Below are positions 1 through 7,453 of a stretch of DNA of 38,957 nucleotides, one piece after another. The position numbers were made by a program, and so were the translations under genes. Below the pieces are notes generated by a model. That model saw only the letters and a program-made list of their open reading frames with translations. It was not told the origin of the DNA and made no database searches. Source of the stretch: Sulfuritalea sp. (GTDB taxonomy: Bacteria; Pseudomonadota; Gammaproteobacteria; Burkholderiales; Rhodocyclaceae); assembly GCA_030696505.1 (NCBI GenBank), contig JAUYSD010000318.1, positions 1-38,957 on the forward strand, written 5' to 3'. The stretch's first letter is position 1; each line of letters begins with the position of its first letter.

Positions 1-57
1 CTGGCCGAATCGCAGGGACAGGTGCTGTTTGTCTGGATGCATCCGCTATTGACCTGA
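1..57 (+). CDS. 3' end of an unidentified gene
   Basis: The first bases read in frame 1 without a stop up to TGA at 55-57, giving 18 residues that end in VWMHPLLT. The next gene begins five bases later with the same orientation, which suggests an operon. The fragment is too short to assign a family. The call rests only on the open frame and the tight spacing. Confidence 0.45.
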   Translation: MAESQGQVLFVWMHPLLT

Positions 58-61
58 TCCG

Positions 62-340
62 ATGGCAGCAAGCAAGACCTGGTACGTGTACCTGATCGAA
101 TGCAGCGACGGCTGTCTGTATACCGGGATCGCGGTCGATCCGGTCGCGCGTTTCCAAGCCCACCGACAGGGCCGCGGCGCACGCTACATGCGCCTGCATC
201 CGCCATTGCGCCTGCTGGCGACGGAGGCGCACCCCGACCGCTCGGCGGCCTCGAAGGCCGAGTACCGCATCAAGCAGCTCTCGGCGGTTGAAAAACGCGC
301 CTACGCGGCCGGCATGACGAGCGCTGCTTCACCCTTCTGA
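62..340 (+). CDS. GIY-YIG domain protein (YhbQ/UPF0213-like)
   Basis: This 92-residue protein is a single GIY-YIG nuclease domain. Near the N-terminus it has WYVYLIEC then GCLYTGI, the divergent form of the GIY and YIG strands. DPVARFQAHRQGRGARYMR follows, carrying the conserved arginine, histidine and GxGARY segment, and a glutamate lies in the AEYRIKQL helix. Length and layout fit the YhbQ/UPF0213 group, small stand-alone members often linked to DNA repair or handling of branched DNA. No target can be read from the sequence. It starts five bases after the preceding stop and is followed 13 bases later by a hydrolase gene, so the three probably share a transcript. Confidence 0.88.
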   Translation: MAASKTWYVYLIECSDGCLYTGIAVDPVARFQAHRQGRGARYMRLHPPLRLLATEAHPDRSAASKAEYRIKQLSAVEKRAYAAGMTSAASPF

Positions 341-353
341 GCCGCATCCCGCC

Positions 354-1175
354 ATGATCGTTTTTTCCCACGCCAACAGCTATAGCGCCTCGACCTACCG
401 CCAGTTGTTCGACGGCTGGCGCGCCGCCGGCCACGAGGTGGCCGCGGTCGAGCACTTCGGCCACGACGCACAGTTCCCGGTCGATCGTCGCTGGCGCGGC
501 ATGACGCAGCAACTCACGGCGCTGATCGACAGCCTCGCGCCGCCGCGCGTGTGGCTGGTCGGGCATTCGATGGGCGGCTACCTGAGCCTGCTGGCGGCCG
601 GCCAGCGCCCGGAGCGCGTGCGCGGCATCGTGCTGCTCGATTCGCCGATCGTTTATGGCTGGAAATCGGGGCTGATCAGCGTGGTCAAGGCCGTCGGCCA
701 GATGGACCGCGTGTCGCCCGCCGCGGTGGCGGTCAAGCGCCGCGACCGCTGGCCGGACCTGGGCGAAGCGCACCGGCACTTTTCCGCCAAACCGATGTTC
801 GCCCGCTGGCATCCGGCCATCCTCGACGACTATGTCCGTTTCGGCACCGAGCAGGACCCGGCGGACAGCGCCGGGACGGCGCGCCGCCTGAGCTTTCGTC
901 CCGCGATCGAAGCCAAAATCTACTCGACCGTGCCGCACCGGCTGGTGCCTTACCTGCGTCTGCATCCGCCGGGCGGGCCGGTGGCCTTCGTCGCCGGCAC
1001 ACGCTCGCGCGAGGTGCGCCAGGTCGGGCTCGCCGCCACGCACCGCATCACGCAGGGGCGCATCAGCTGGCTAGAAGGCTCGCATCTGTTTCCCTTCGAG
1101 AAGCCCGAGGAAACCGTGCGCGAAGTACTGGCCTGGATGCAGCGGCTCGACGCGCTGGTCATGGAGCGCGAGTAG
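354..1175 (+). CDS. alpha/beta hydrolase
   Basis: This 273-residue alpha/beta hydrolase-fold protein has the nucleophile elbow GHSMGG at residues 70-75 (Ser72). The probable catalytic histidine is His244 in the late EGSHLFPFEKPE segment. The N-terminal MIVFSHANSYSASTYRQL carries the HG-like oxyanion strand as SHANS. No signal peptide is visible, so it should be cytoplasmic. Close relatives are usually annotated only as alpha/beta hydrolase and the substrate cannot be inferred. It lies 13 bases after the GIY-YIG gene on the same strand. The ATG start gives a full N-terminal first strand with no missing domain. Confidence 0.9.
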   Translation: MIVFSHANSYSASTYRQLFDGWRAAGHEVAAVEHFGHDAQFPVDRRWRGMTQQLTALIDSLAPPRVWLVGHSMGGYLSLLAAGQRPERVRGIVLLDSPIVYGWKSGLISVVKAVGQMDRVSPAAVAVKRRDRWPDLGEAHRHFSAKPMFARWHPAILDDYVRFGTEQDPADSAGTARRLSFRPAIEAKIYSTVPHRLVPYLRLHPPGGPVAFVAGTRSREVRQVGLAATHRITQGRISWLEGSHLFPFEKPEETVREVLAWMQRLDALVMERE

Positions 1176-1294
1176 CAGGCGCGGCGAGAATCAGGAGGCG
1201 GCCGCCTGGTCGCCTGGCCGTCGGATCATGGTGAGCGTTTATCCGTTCGTGCTATGTGCGATAGCCCACAGAATGTTCCAGGCGGAATCGGATA

Positions 1295-1345
1295 GTCTGG
1301 TTCGGCACCAGACCCGGAAGGATTCCGGAGCGGTATCATTTTTTT
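1295..1345 (+). terminator. tandem hairpins before a T-run, possible terminator
   Basis: Between the hydrolase and the next gene there is a hairpin with 7-bp arms GTCTGGT/ACCAGAC at 1295-1313. A second follows directly with arms CCGGAA/TTCCGG at 1314-1328, and a run of seven T residues starts at 1339. The gap between hairpin and T-run is longer than ideal, so this may be a weak terminator or part of the leader of the following gene. Confidence 0.3.
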
Positions 1346-1389
1346 CTTGGCCGCAGTGAGACCCCAATGATCGAACTGGAGGACAGAAA

Positions 1390-2328
1390 ATGCGCTACGT
1401 AATCGTTGTGCTTTGGATGTTGTTTTGCTCGGTGACTGCGGCCCTTGCCCAGGTGAGCATCAGCATCGGGATCAATCTGCCCTTGTTCCCAACCCTTGTT
1501 CAGGTGCCGGGCTACCCGGTCTATTACGCGCCGCGCCTGAATTCGAATTTCTTCTTTTACGACGGCATGTACTGGGTATACGAGGGGGACAACTGGTACT
1601 CGAGTACCTGGTACAACGGACCCTGGTGGCTTGTGGGTCCCGAGTATGTGCCGCTGTTCGTGCTGCGAATTCCGGTCCGCTACTACCGCAATCCTCCCAT
1701 GTATTTTCGCGAGTGGCGGTCCGATGCGCCGCCGCGCTGGGGACATCACTGGGGCCACGAATGGGAGCAGCGTCGCAGCGGATGGGACAGATGGGAGCGC
1801 AATGCTGTTCCCGCACCAGCCCCTTTGCCTGTCTACCAGAAAAAGTATTCGGGGGATCGATATCCGAGAGCGGAGCAGCAGCACGAGCTCAACAGCCGCA
1901 ACTACCGCTACCAACCGCGCGATGCGGTAGTGCGGCAACATTACCAGGAGCAGGCGGCGCGGCCCGCGTCGTCCCGTCAGGATGCGCCGCCGCAGAGAAC
2001 CCCCAGGCAGCAGGACGAGCAGCGCGCCAATCCGCCAGCCAGTCCGGTCGTCCCGCGCTCGCAGTCGCCGCAAAAAGGCGATGAAGACGGCAGGCGGTCA
2101 GGCCCAACTCAACAAGCTCCGACGCGACAGAGAGACTCCGCGGTCGATGCTCAGAAGCAGCAGCCACAGGCTGTCCAGCGCGAGCAGCAGATGCCAGGAC
2201 CCGGCCAGGAAAGCCGTGGCAAGGGAGCATCGCAGGAATCGAGGCAGGAGCAGGAGAAGCTGCGCGAGAAAGAGCGTGAGAAAGAGCGCGAGCAACGCGA
2301 AGAGCGACGTCAGGAGCGCAACAGGTAA
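1390..2328 (+). CDS. secreted aromatic-rich protein with a charged Q/R/E tail
   Basis: This 312-residue protein begins with a clear signal peptide, cleaved near TAALA-QV at about residue 20. The mature N-terminal part (about 20-140) is very rich in Tyr and Trp, for example in the FYDGMYWVYEGDNWY region, and resembles the small surface proteins of betaproteobacteria annotated only as hypothetical. From about residue 150 onward it becomes a low-complexity, probably disordered tail of Gln, Arg, Glu and Pro, ending in alternating EKEREQREERRQE-like residues. A strong GGAGGA ribosome site lies seven bases before the ATG. It stands alone and is followed by a strong terminator. It is likely periplasmic or surface-exposed, with no known function. 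Confidence 0.8.
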   Translation: MRYVIVVLWMLFCSVTAALAQVSISIGINLPLFPTLVQVPGYPVYYAPRLNSNFFFYDGMYWVYEGDNWYSSTWYNGPWWLVGPEYVPLFVLRIPVRYYRNPPMYFREWRSDAPPRWGHHWGHEWEQRRSGWDRWERNAVPAPAPLPVYQKKYSGDRYPRAEQQHELNSRNYRYQPRDAVVRQHYQEQAARPASSRQDAPPQRTPRQQDEQRANPPASPVVPRSQSPQKGDEDGRRSGPTQQAPTRQRDSAVDAQKQQPQAVQREQQMPGPGQESRGKGASQESRQEQEKLREKEREKEREQREERRQERNR

Positions 2329-2363
2329 TTCGGATCCCGAAATCGATCGGCACACAGGAAAAA

Positions 2364-2391
2364 AAGGCCTCAGGAGCGATCCTGAGGCCTT
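2364..2391 (+). terminator. rho-independent terminator
   Basis: A perfect 12-bp stem (arms AAGGCCTCAGGA and TCCTGAGGCCTT) closes on the tetraloop GCGA. It is preceded by an A-run and followed by TGTTATTT. It lies 35 bases after the stop of the secreted-protein gene and marks the left edge of the AT-richer accessory region. The A-run on the other side means it could work in both directions. Confidence 0.88.
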
Positions 2392-2477
2392 GTTATTTGA
2401 TCCAGTGCTTGAATGAAGGTGGAGGCCGTCGGGCAGGAATTGCCCGGGCGTGCGGTGCAGTCTGGCGCTATCGTCAC

Positions 2478-2506
2478 TTGATTGTTAGTAGCTTATAAGC
2501 TACATT
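2478..2506 (+). promoter_or_regulatory. promoter with embedded operator of the toxin-antitoxin locus
   Basis: A perfect 16-bp palindrome, GTAGCTTATAAGCTAC, occupies 2488-2503. It lies between a plausible -35 (TTGATT, 2478-2483) and a -10 (TACATT, 2501-2506) with 17-bp spacing. HigA-type antitoxins are known to repress their own operon by binding such palindromes, so this is the likely autoregulatory site. If the -10 is right, transcription starts at or very near the toxin ATG at 2513 and the message would be nearly leaderless. Confidence 0.6.
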
Positions 2507-2512
2507 GAAGGC

Positions 2513-2834
2513 ATGTTCGAAGTCTTCCGATACCAGACGGCAAGCGGTGATGAACCCATCACTGACTGGCTGCAGTCCTTGCGGGACAAGCAAGCGCAGG
2601 CAAAAGTGAGACTCCGCCTGAAGCGTTTGGAAGCCGGAATCTTCGGCGATTGCGAGCCGGTTGGTGAGGGTGTTCTGGAATTGAGGGAGCATCTTGGTGC
2701 AGGGTATCGGGTCTCTCGGCCGGCACGGTCACTCGATCGTCATTCTTCTCTGCGGCGGATCGAAGAAGACTCAGGTATCAGACATCAGGAAAGCCAAGGA
2801 ATATTGGGACGACTGGAAACGGAGGCAGGCATGA
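2513..2834 (+). pseudogene. HigB/RelE-type toxin (phage Gp49-like), frameshifted
   Basis: The first 67 residues (MFEVFRYQTASGDEPITDWL to LGAGYRV) match the N-terminal two thirds of the HigB-like addiction-module killer family (RelE/ParE superfamily). The expected continuation (GRHGHSIVILLCGG, KKTQ, SDIRKAKEYW, DWKRRQA) is present but in another frame from about 2715, ending at TGA 2832-2834. It looks as if two bases were lost near 2714-2716, where family members have Y-F after YRV. That TGA overlaps the antitoxin ATG as ATGA, the usual coupling. The shifted frame reads without a stop into the antitoxin, so the locus could encode a 216-residue chimera. The toxin is probably inactive unless this is a sequencing error. 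Confidence 0.85.
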
Positions 2835-3163
2835 GCAAGAAGATAACGGCAGCAATTTCCCATCACGAACGTGAATTGGCGGAGCTTCGTGCCGATCGGG
2901 AACTGGCCGTGGCATACCTCAAGGCGGCAATGGAATCGCTCGATGATCCGGATGATCGTGCCGCTGGACTATTGGCATTGCGAACCGTTGCGGAGGCTTA
3001 CGGCGGGCTGGGTGCCGTAGCTGCCGAAGCGGGTATCAGCAGGGAATCGCTATACCGCGCGCTCTCGGCCAAGGGTAATCCAACGTTGAAAACCATCCTG
3101 GCGGTGCTGAAGGCAGTCGGGATGAGGCTTTCGGTAGAACCGGGACAACACGTTGCGGCTTGA
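2831..3163 (+). CDS. HigA-like antitoxin, helix-turn-helix
   Basis: This 110-residue protein belongs to the probable addiction-module antidote family. A helical N-terminal part (MSKKITAAISHHERELAELR) leads to a Cro/CI-like helix-turn-helix at about residues 55-100, with GGLGAVAAEAGISRESLYRAL as the DNA-binding core and NPTLKTILAVLKAVGMRL after it. It normally binds and neutralises the toxin encoded just upstream and represses the shared promoter. Its ATG overlaps the original toxin stop (ATGA), the standard arrangement. Because of the toxin frameshift the antitoxin frame is also continuous with the toxin start at 2513, so it may also be made as a fusion. The antitoxin itself looks intact. Confidence 0.87.
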   Translation: MSKKITAAISHHERELAELRADRELAVAYLKAAMESLDDPDDRAAGLLALRTVAEAYGGLGAVAAEAGISRESLYRALSAKGNPTLKTILAVLKAVGMRLSVEPGQHVAA

Positions 3164-3187
3164 GCGACTGACCGGGCAACCGCTAAG

Positions 3188-3322
3188 GTGTCTCCAAGTA
3201 GCCACCAAAGCAAAAAGTTGGCGCTGGAGAGTAGGCTGGCGCGAAGCTATTTGGGTGGAGTGGAACGGGGGCAGCGGAATATTGCGTTGACGAATATCTG
3301 CAAGTTGGCGGAGGCCCTATAG
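3188..3322 (+). pseudogene. remnant of an XRE-family regulator
   Basis: One frame from 3188 to the TAG at 3320-3322 encodes the C-terminal half of an XRE helix-turn-helix, with KKLALESRLARSYLGGVERG followed by RNIALTNICKLAEAL. In intact family members this is preceded by an RxxxxxSQE-type first helix. Here only a short divergent stretch remains and the protein stops right after AEAL. No ATG start is available. Such regulators commonly accompany restriction-modification or mobile modules, so it is probably decayed debris of island turnover. Confidence 0.65.
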
Positions 3323-3533
3323 CTGGATTCGTATGTTTTGCTCCAGTGCTTAGCGTGACAGGTCGTGCTGCCTGCTGCGCTGAGGGAAGTGATGTTGTCT
3401 TGTACAATCATCAAACGACTAAGGGCGCTGGCGGCAGATATGCGATCATGCGCCGGTAAGAGGACATGAATGTGTGCCATCTAGCAGTGGATGCTGTTCA
3501 TCTGGCAACGTTTTTGTATCTTCGGAGAAGATA
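3323..3533 (+). other. leader region of the HIT operon with a possible short coupled ORF
   Basis: No established gene lies here. TACAAT at 3403-3408 could be a -10 but lacks a convincing -35. A 22-codon ORF starts at ATG 3466 with AAGAGG just upstream. Its TAA (3532-3534) overlaps the ATG of the HIT gene as TAATG, a classic translational-coupling junction. The peptide has no recognisable features beyond a basic C-terminus, and the ORF could be a coincidence. Confidence 0.3.
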
Positions 3534-4172
3534 ATGGCATGCAAATTTTGTGAGATCGGCGCGGGGCGCTACAAAAACGAGATAGACCGGCCGATTATTG
3601 AAAGTGCCGATTATTTCGCGGTTAGTTCCATTGGCGGTTTCGTTCCTGGCTGGACGCTAGTCTTCCCCAAAGAACATAAGTTCAATATGTCTGGTGATTA
3701 TCGCAATCCTTCGCTTCACGAATTCCTTCGCAAGGTTACTGCTGTGGTCAGCAAGGAATACGGCAGATGTGTACATTTCGAGCACGGGGCTGCGAAAATG
3801 GACTCACAGACAGGGTGCGGCGTTAATCACGGTCACTTTCATATCGTCCCATTTTCGAAGAGCATTGAGACCCTAGCTACATTGCACCATGCCGATTATG
3901 GATGGAAGAACGTGCTAGCGGGTGACATCGAGAATCGGTGTAATGGCACCGAATACTTGTTTTGTAGCGACGGATTCGGGGCGGCCGAACTGACCGGCTT
4001 GCTGTCCATCTTGGACAATTCTGAGTCGCAGTTTTTTAGAAAGCTGATCGCTTCAGCGATTGGATTGGACTCGCTGTACGATTACAAGAAGTACAGGTTC
4101 GAAGAACTGTCTGCCGATACTTCAATTCGTTTGCGGAACTGTTTTACATCTGCTGATACTACAGCAGCCTGA
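3534..4172 (+). CDS. HIT-like nucleotide hydrolase/transferase
   Basis: This 212-residue protein carries a HIT-type motif, His99-x-His101-x-His103 followed by IVP, the nucleotide-binding catalytic triad of the histidine-triad superfamily. Family hallmarks upstream are CKFCEI at residues 3-8 (a zinc-type Cys pair), GGFVPGWTLVFPKEH at 34-48 and FEHGA at 82-86. HIT proteins cleave or transfer nucleotidyl groups (AMP-lysine, ApnA and similar). The roughly 100-residue C-terminal extension is not recognised. The ATG at 3534 follows a good GGAGAAG site, and a longer GTG-initiated frame from 3474 is less likely. It is the first gene of a three-gene operon, with only five bases before the membrane-protein gene. 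Cytoplasmic; true substrate unknown. Confidence 0.78.
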   Translation: MACKFCEIGAGRYKNEIDRPIIESADYFAVSSIGGFVPGWTLVFPKEHKFNMSGDYRNPSLHEFLRKVTAVVSKEYGRCVHFEHGAAKMDSQTGCGVNHGHFHIVPFSKSIETLATLHHADYGWKNVLAGDIENRCNGTEYLFCSDGFGAAELTGLLSILDNSESQFFRKLIASAIGLDSLYDYKKYRFEELSADTSIRLRNCFTSADTTAA

Positions 4173-4177
4173 CGTCC

Positions 4178-4837
4178 ATGACGAATAAGGATCAGCCAAC
4201 AATCTCTGGTACGCAGACCGGTCCCTCCGAAGAGTCTTCGGAGGCCGTAGCATCGGAAGATGCAGGGAATGTCGTGCGCCCTCTTTCCAAATGGACCCCG
4301 GGCGATCCAACTGACGGAAGGCAGAAATATCAGTTTGAGAGTTCATACCCGCTGGGCTGTCGTATCGAGATTTTTGCCGAAGCACTGTACTTGACTGGAC
4401 TTATGGTCTTCGGTGCATATCTGCTCATTTGGTACATGGCTGGCAATTTTCCATTGCTCGTCCTTGGGATACGGGGGGATGAATTGCCCAAAGCCGTCCA
4501 CCAACTGATTGCATTACCGATCACTGGGCTTATGGGCGGAACCATGTTCGGGCTGAAATGGCAGTATCGTGTCAGCGCCAGGGGCTGGTGGCACAAAGAT
4601 CGGAGGGTTTGGCGGCTTTGTTCCCCGTGGCTTTCTGCTGCGCTCTCCATGATGATCGGAATCACAATCGACGGTGGGTTGCTCGGGCTCTCGTTCCGCC
4701 ACGAGGCAGCGAATGCCACTTCGACCTTGCTCAGCGTAGGTTTCGTTACCGGATATTTTGCTGACTCGGCCTTGGCAAAACTGCAAGACGTCGCCTCCGT
4801 GGTCTTCAGCACGTCACAGTCCGGTCCGCCAAAGTAA
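4178..4837 (+). CDS. four-helix membrane protein of unknown family
   Basis: This 219-residue protein has a polar, acidic N-terminal region of about 60 residues and then four likely membrane helices: roughly 67-88 (ALYLTGLMVFGAYLLIWYMA), 109-126, 151-171 (LSAALSMMIGITIDGGLLGL) and 181-200. No family is recognised. It sits between a nucleotide-hydrolase-like gene (five bases upstream) and a PEP-synthase/MazG-like gene (12 bases downstream). In nucleotide-signalling defence systems small multi-TM proteins often act as pore-forming effectors, and that role is an inference from position only. It could instead be a transporter subunit or membrane anchor. Base composition matches the AT-richer island. 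Confidence 0.72.
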   Translation: MTNKDQPTISGTQTGPSEESSEAVASEDAGNVVRPLSKWTPGDPTDGRQKYQFESSYPLGCRIEIFAEALYLTGLMVFGAYLLIWYMAGNFPLLVLGIRGDELPKAVHQLIALPITGLMGGTMFGLKWQYRVSARGWWHKDRRVWRLCSPWLSAALSMMIGITIDGGLLGLSFRHEAANATSTLLSVGFVTGYFADSALAKLQDVASVVFSTSQSGPPK

Positions 4838-4849
4838 CCCGCACTGGCT

Positions 4850-7453
4850 TTGAAACGTACTGAGCCCGAAGTCCTGCACTCGCTCCGCCTAATATCACTT
4901 AGGGGAGGTATAGAGCTAGAGCCATCGGCAGTACGCCCTGAAATGGTGGGGCTAAAGGCTTTCGGTTTGGCATGCCTGCCAAACGTTTGGGTGCCACCGT
5001 TTTGTGTCTTGGACCAATCACTCGTAAAGCATGTTGTATCTACGGGTGACATCGCGCCGTTGGAAGTGCATCTTGCAGCGCTGGAGTGGTATTGCGCGGT
5101 CGAAGCTGAGGGCCTCATTGTTCGATCCAGCGCAGTAAACGAGACGATTCAGTCACGAGGCCAACTTGTTTCTCATCGCTGTACCAAGGAGCAGCTCTTA
5201 AACGCCTTGACGCGATGTATAGGCGAAACGAGCGACTGCGAACATTCTGTTCACTGGGTTATCCAGCCCTATATTTCTCCAGTACGCCAAGGACATCTTT
5301 CAAACGAACGGAGGATGTCTTTGGCAAAGCGGGACTGGGTGTTGGAATTTGAGAGCAACGGGTCCACAACGGCTTGGGAGCCAAAGCCAATTGCCATTAG
5401 AAAGTGGCGTGAAGGCACTGAGCTGACCATTGCGCTATTAACATGCAGCGCAGCAATTGAAATTGATGGCGTCCTTCGTACCCCCGTCCACTGGGCCAGC
5501 GACCGTAGGCTAAGGCTCCACTTCGAATGGGTATGGAACGGGGCACAAGTTTATATTGTCCAGTCCGACCTATGCGACGAGCCGGTCGGAGTAAATCCAT
5601 ACGAACTCTTACCGAGAACTATTCCGTCGGCACGGACTGACGCACTGCGGTGTTTTCGTAAGGCAACAAAAAACGATTTCGATAAATATCGAAAGCTGAG
5701 CAACACAAAGCTTTACACAGACCTGGGTTATAAGCTGCCGGATTTCTTCGTTCTCGATGACCTCCGATTTATCGAAGAACTGATCGCTGGCAATTTATCT
5801 GCCGCTTTGTTGGACGATTTGAAAGTACTTACGACACGGCCCCTAGTTGTCCGAACGGATGGGATAGGCATTCCTCCTGAAGACCGCCAAATGTTACCTC
5901 GCAGCGATGAGCTACGAAGTGTTCCCGCTGTAGTGGAATGGTTTTCAACTAAGCTTCGTGGTGCATCCGAGCAGATCAAGCAGCACTTCGGCAAGCTCGT
6001 GTTTATATGCCATCACTATATTCCAGCCGCGGCCTCGGCATGGAGCTATGCCGAACCCAACAAGCGAATTGTGAGAATCGAGGCGCTTTGGGGAATTCCC
6101 GAAGGAATGTACTGGTTTAGCCACGACGCATACGAGATTGATACTGGCGATACCGCCCTAAGCCGCGCTGAAGCTAATGTGAAAAAGTTTCGGCTATCGA
6201 AAAGAGAGCGTTATAAGGAGTGGTACATTGCTCCGGACGAGCTGGGCGTCTGGTGCGCGCATCGGACTGGTTCGAAGCATGACTGGAAAGGCACTCTTAA
6301 AGAAGAATGGCATACGGAAATCGCCATTACTACCAGGAGGATTGCCGAAGCGCTGGGCCACCCGATTAATCTCATGTGGTTTCTTGACTTGCACAAGGAA
6401 GCGTCGAGTCACGTCATTCTTCCTTGGTTTCACGAGAAGTCAGAATTGGTGAAGGGTGGATTGAAGGGCTCCCCAAGACACAAGTATTCACATTCGAAGA
6501 TAGTTGAGATTCGCACCTCAGCAGATTTGCATGCGCTGTCGGCAAAGGTGAACAACGATGACTTGCACGGGGTAAGCCGAATTACGGTCACGCCATCCGA
6601 TTCTGAATTGGTTCGAAATCTCAGTTTTCTAGCCGACCTCGCCAAGATTGCTATTCAGGCGCAAGCCACCATTGAACTGAGCGGCGGCGTCCTTTCTCAT
6701 GTCTTTTACATCCTGTCGAGAGCTGGCTGTGCTGTTGAAGTGGTCGACTTGTTTGGCGCAAAGGAAGAGACGCTTGTATTCCGCAAATTGGTGCGAGACA
6801 AGATTCCGGCATCGATAGTGAACAAGGGCGAACAAGTTATTCAAGTAACGCTACGCGGCGAAAACTTGTTAGTTGCTCTGAAAGCGAAGCTGGTAGAGGA
6901 GGCCATTGAGGTCGCGGATTCAAGTTCTACGACTGAAATTGTGGAAGAGTTGGCAGATGTACAAGAAGTCGTCTATGCGATAACGAAGCACCTCAAGCTC
7001 AGTAAAGCGAATGTCGAAGCAGTGCGGAAGGAAAAACGCGAGAAGCGTGGAGGCTTTGACGAGGCGAAAGTACTTGTCCAAACATCGGCGCCGGGAAGCC
7101 TCGTAGAGCACCTGGACCGAGCCGATAACTCGGACCTTTTTGATCCTGCATTCCTCCCCCAACGGCGTTCATCTCTACTTGAGCCAGATATCAATCTTCA
7201 TCAAGACTTCAAGTCACAAGGGTCAAGCAAGGAACGCTTCCTGGAGATCGAGTTTCCGGCCGCGCTACCCTCCCCCGTTAACCGTGTAACCGAGTTCTTC
7301 GTGTCCGGGGTTACTGAATCGGGGAAGATTGAAATTCCTTTGGTAGGCGAATGGGCGCTATCGCGGAATGGCGCACAAGTGACTGTTCGACTTTCCCTGC
7401 GGGACAAGCCTTTGGAAGATAAACCGCTGCAAGCTGAGTTCGACTTCGAATAA
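4850..7453 (+). CDS. PEP-synthase-like ATP-grasp protein fused to a MazG-like NTP pyrophosphohydrolase
   Basis: This 867-residue protein appears to join several parts. The N-terminal region has VGLKAFGL, WVPPFCVL and LIVRSSAVNET (about 89-99), the pattern of the ATP-grasp nucleotide-binding domain of PEP synthase/PPDK. A second, weaker copy starts near 285 with YKLPDFFVLDD and LVVRTDGIG. Residues about 644-740 form a MazG-like all-alpha NTP-PPase: KLVRDKIP, then EEAIE (683-687) and EELAD (699-703), giving the EExxE-x12-ExxD metal-binding signature. The last 120 residues are unassigned. No phosphohistidine or PEP-binding TIM barrel is apparent. The TTG start lies 12 bases after the previous stop and in the same frame; ATG at 4943 would remove the first 31 residues but keep GLKAFGL. 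It is probably cytoplasmic and nucleotide-acting, with the reaction unknown. Confidence 0.72.
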   Translation: MKRTEPEVLHSLRLISLRGGIELEPSAVRPEMVGLKAFGLACLPNVWVPPFCVLDQSLVKHVVSTGDIAPLEVHLAALEWYCAVEAEGLIVRSSAVNETIQSRGQLVSHRCTKEQLLNALTRCIGETSDCEHSVHWVIQPYISPVRQGHLSNERRMSLAKRDWVLEFESNGSTTAWEPKPIAIRKWREGTELTIALLTCSAAIEIDGVLRTPVHWASDRRLRLHFEWVWNGAQVYIVQSDLCDEPVGVNPYELLPRTIPSARTDALRCFRKATKNDFDKYRKLSNTKLYTDLGYKLPDFFVLDDLRFIEELIAGNLSAALLDDLKVLTTRPLVVRTDGIGIPPEDRQMLPRSDELRSVPAVVEWFSTKLRGASEQIKQHFGKLVFICHHYIPAAASAWSYAEPNKRIVRIEALWGIPEGMYWFSHDAYEIDTGDTALSRAEANVKKFRLSKRERYKEWYIAPDELGVWCAHRTGSKHDWKGTLKEEWHTEIAITTRRIAEALGHPINLMWFLDLHKEASSHVILPWFHEKSELVKGGLKGSPRHKYSHSKIVEIRTSADLHALSAKVNNDDLHGVSRITVTPSDSELVRNLSFLADLAKIAIQAQATIELSGGVLSHVFYILSRAGCAVEVVDLFGAKEETLVFRKLVRDKIPASIVNKGEQVIQVTLRGENLLVALKAKLVEEAIEVADSSSTTEIVEELADVQEVVYAITKHLKLSKANVEAVRKEKREKRGGFDEAKVLVQTSAPGSLVEHLDRADNSDLFDPAFLPQRRSSLLEPDINLHQDFKSQGSSKERFLEIEFPAALPSPVNRVTEFFVSGVTESGKIEIPLVGEWALSRNGAQVTVRLSLRDKPLEDKPLQAEFDFE

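Noticed and set aside
3214-3232. AAAGTTGGCGCTGG match to the dispersed repeat
   Set aside because: It falls in the XRE remnant and is explained by the codons for KLALES, conserved in that family, so it is probably not a copy of the repeat.
2397-3351. Possible direct repeat TTGATCCAGTGCTT (2397) and TTGCTCCAGTGCTT (3338) flanking the toxin-antitoxin locus
   Set aside because: Thirteen of 14 positions match, but a match of this size in a kilobase is not clearly above chance and no mobile gene lies between.
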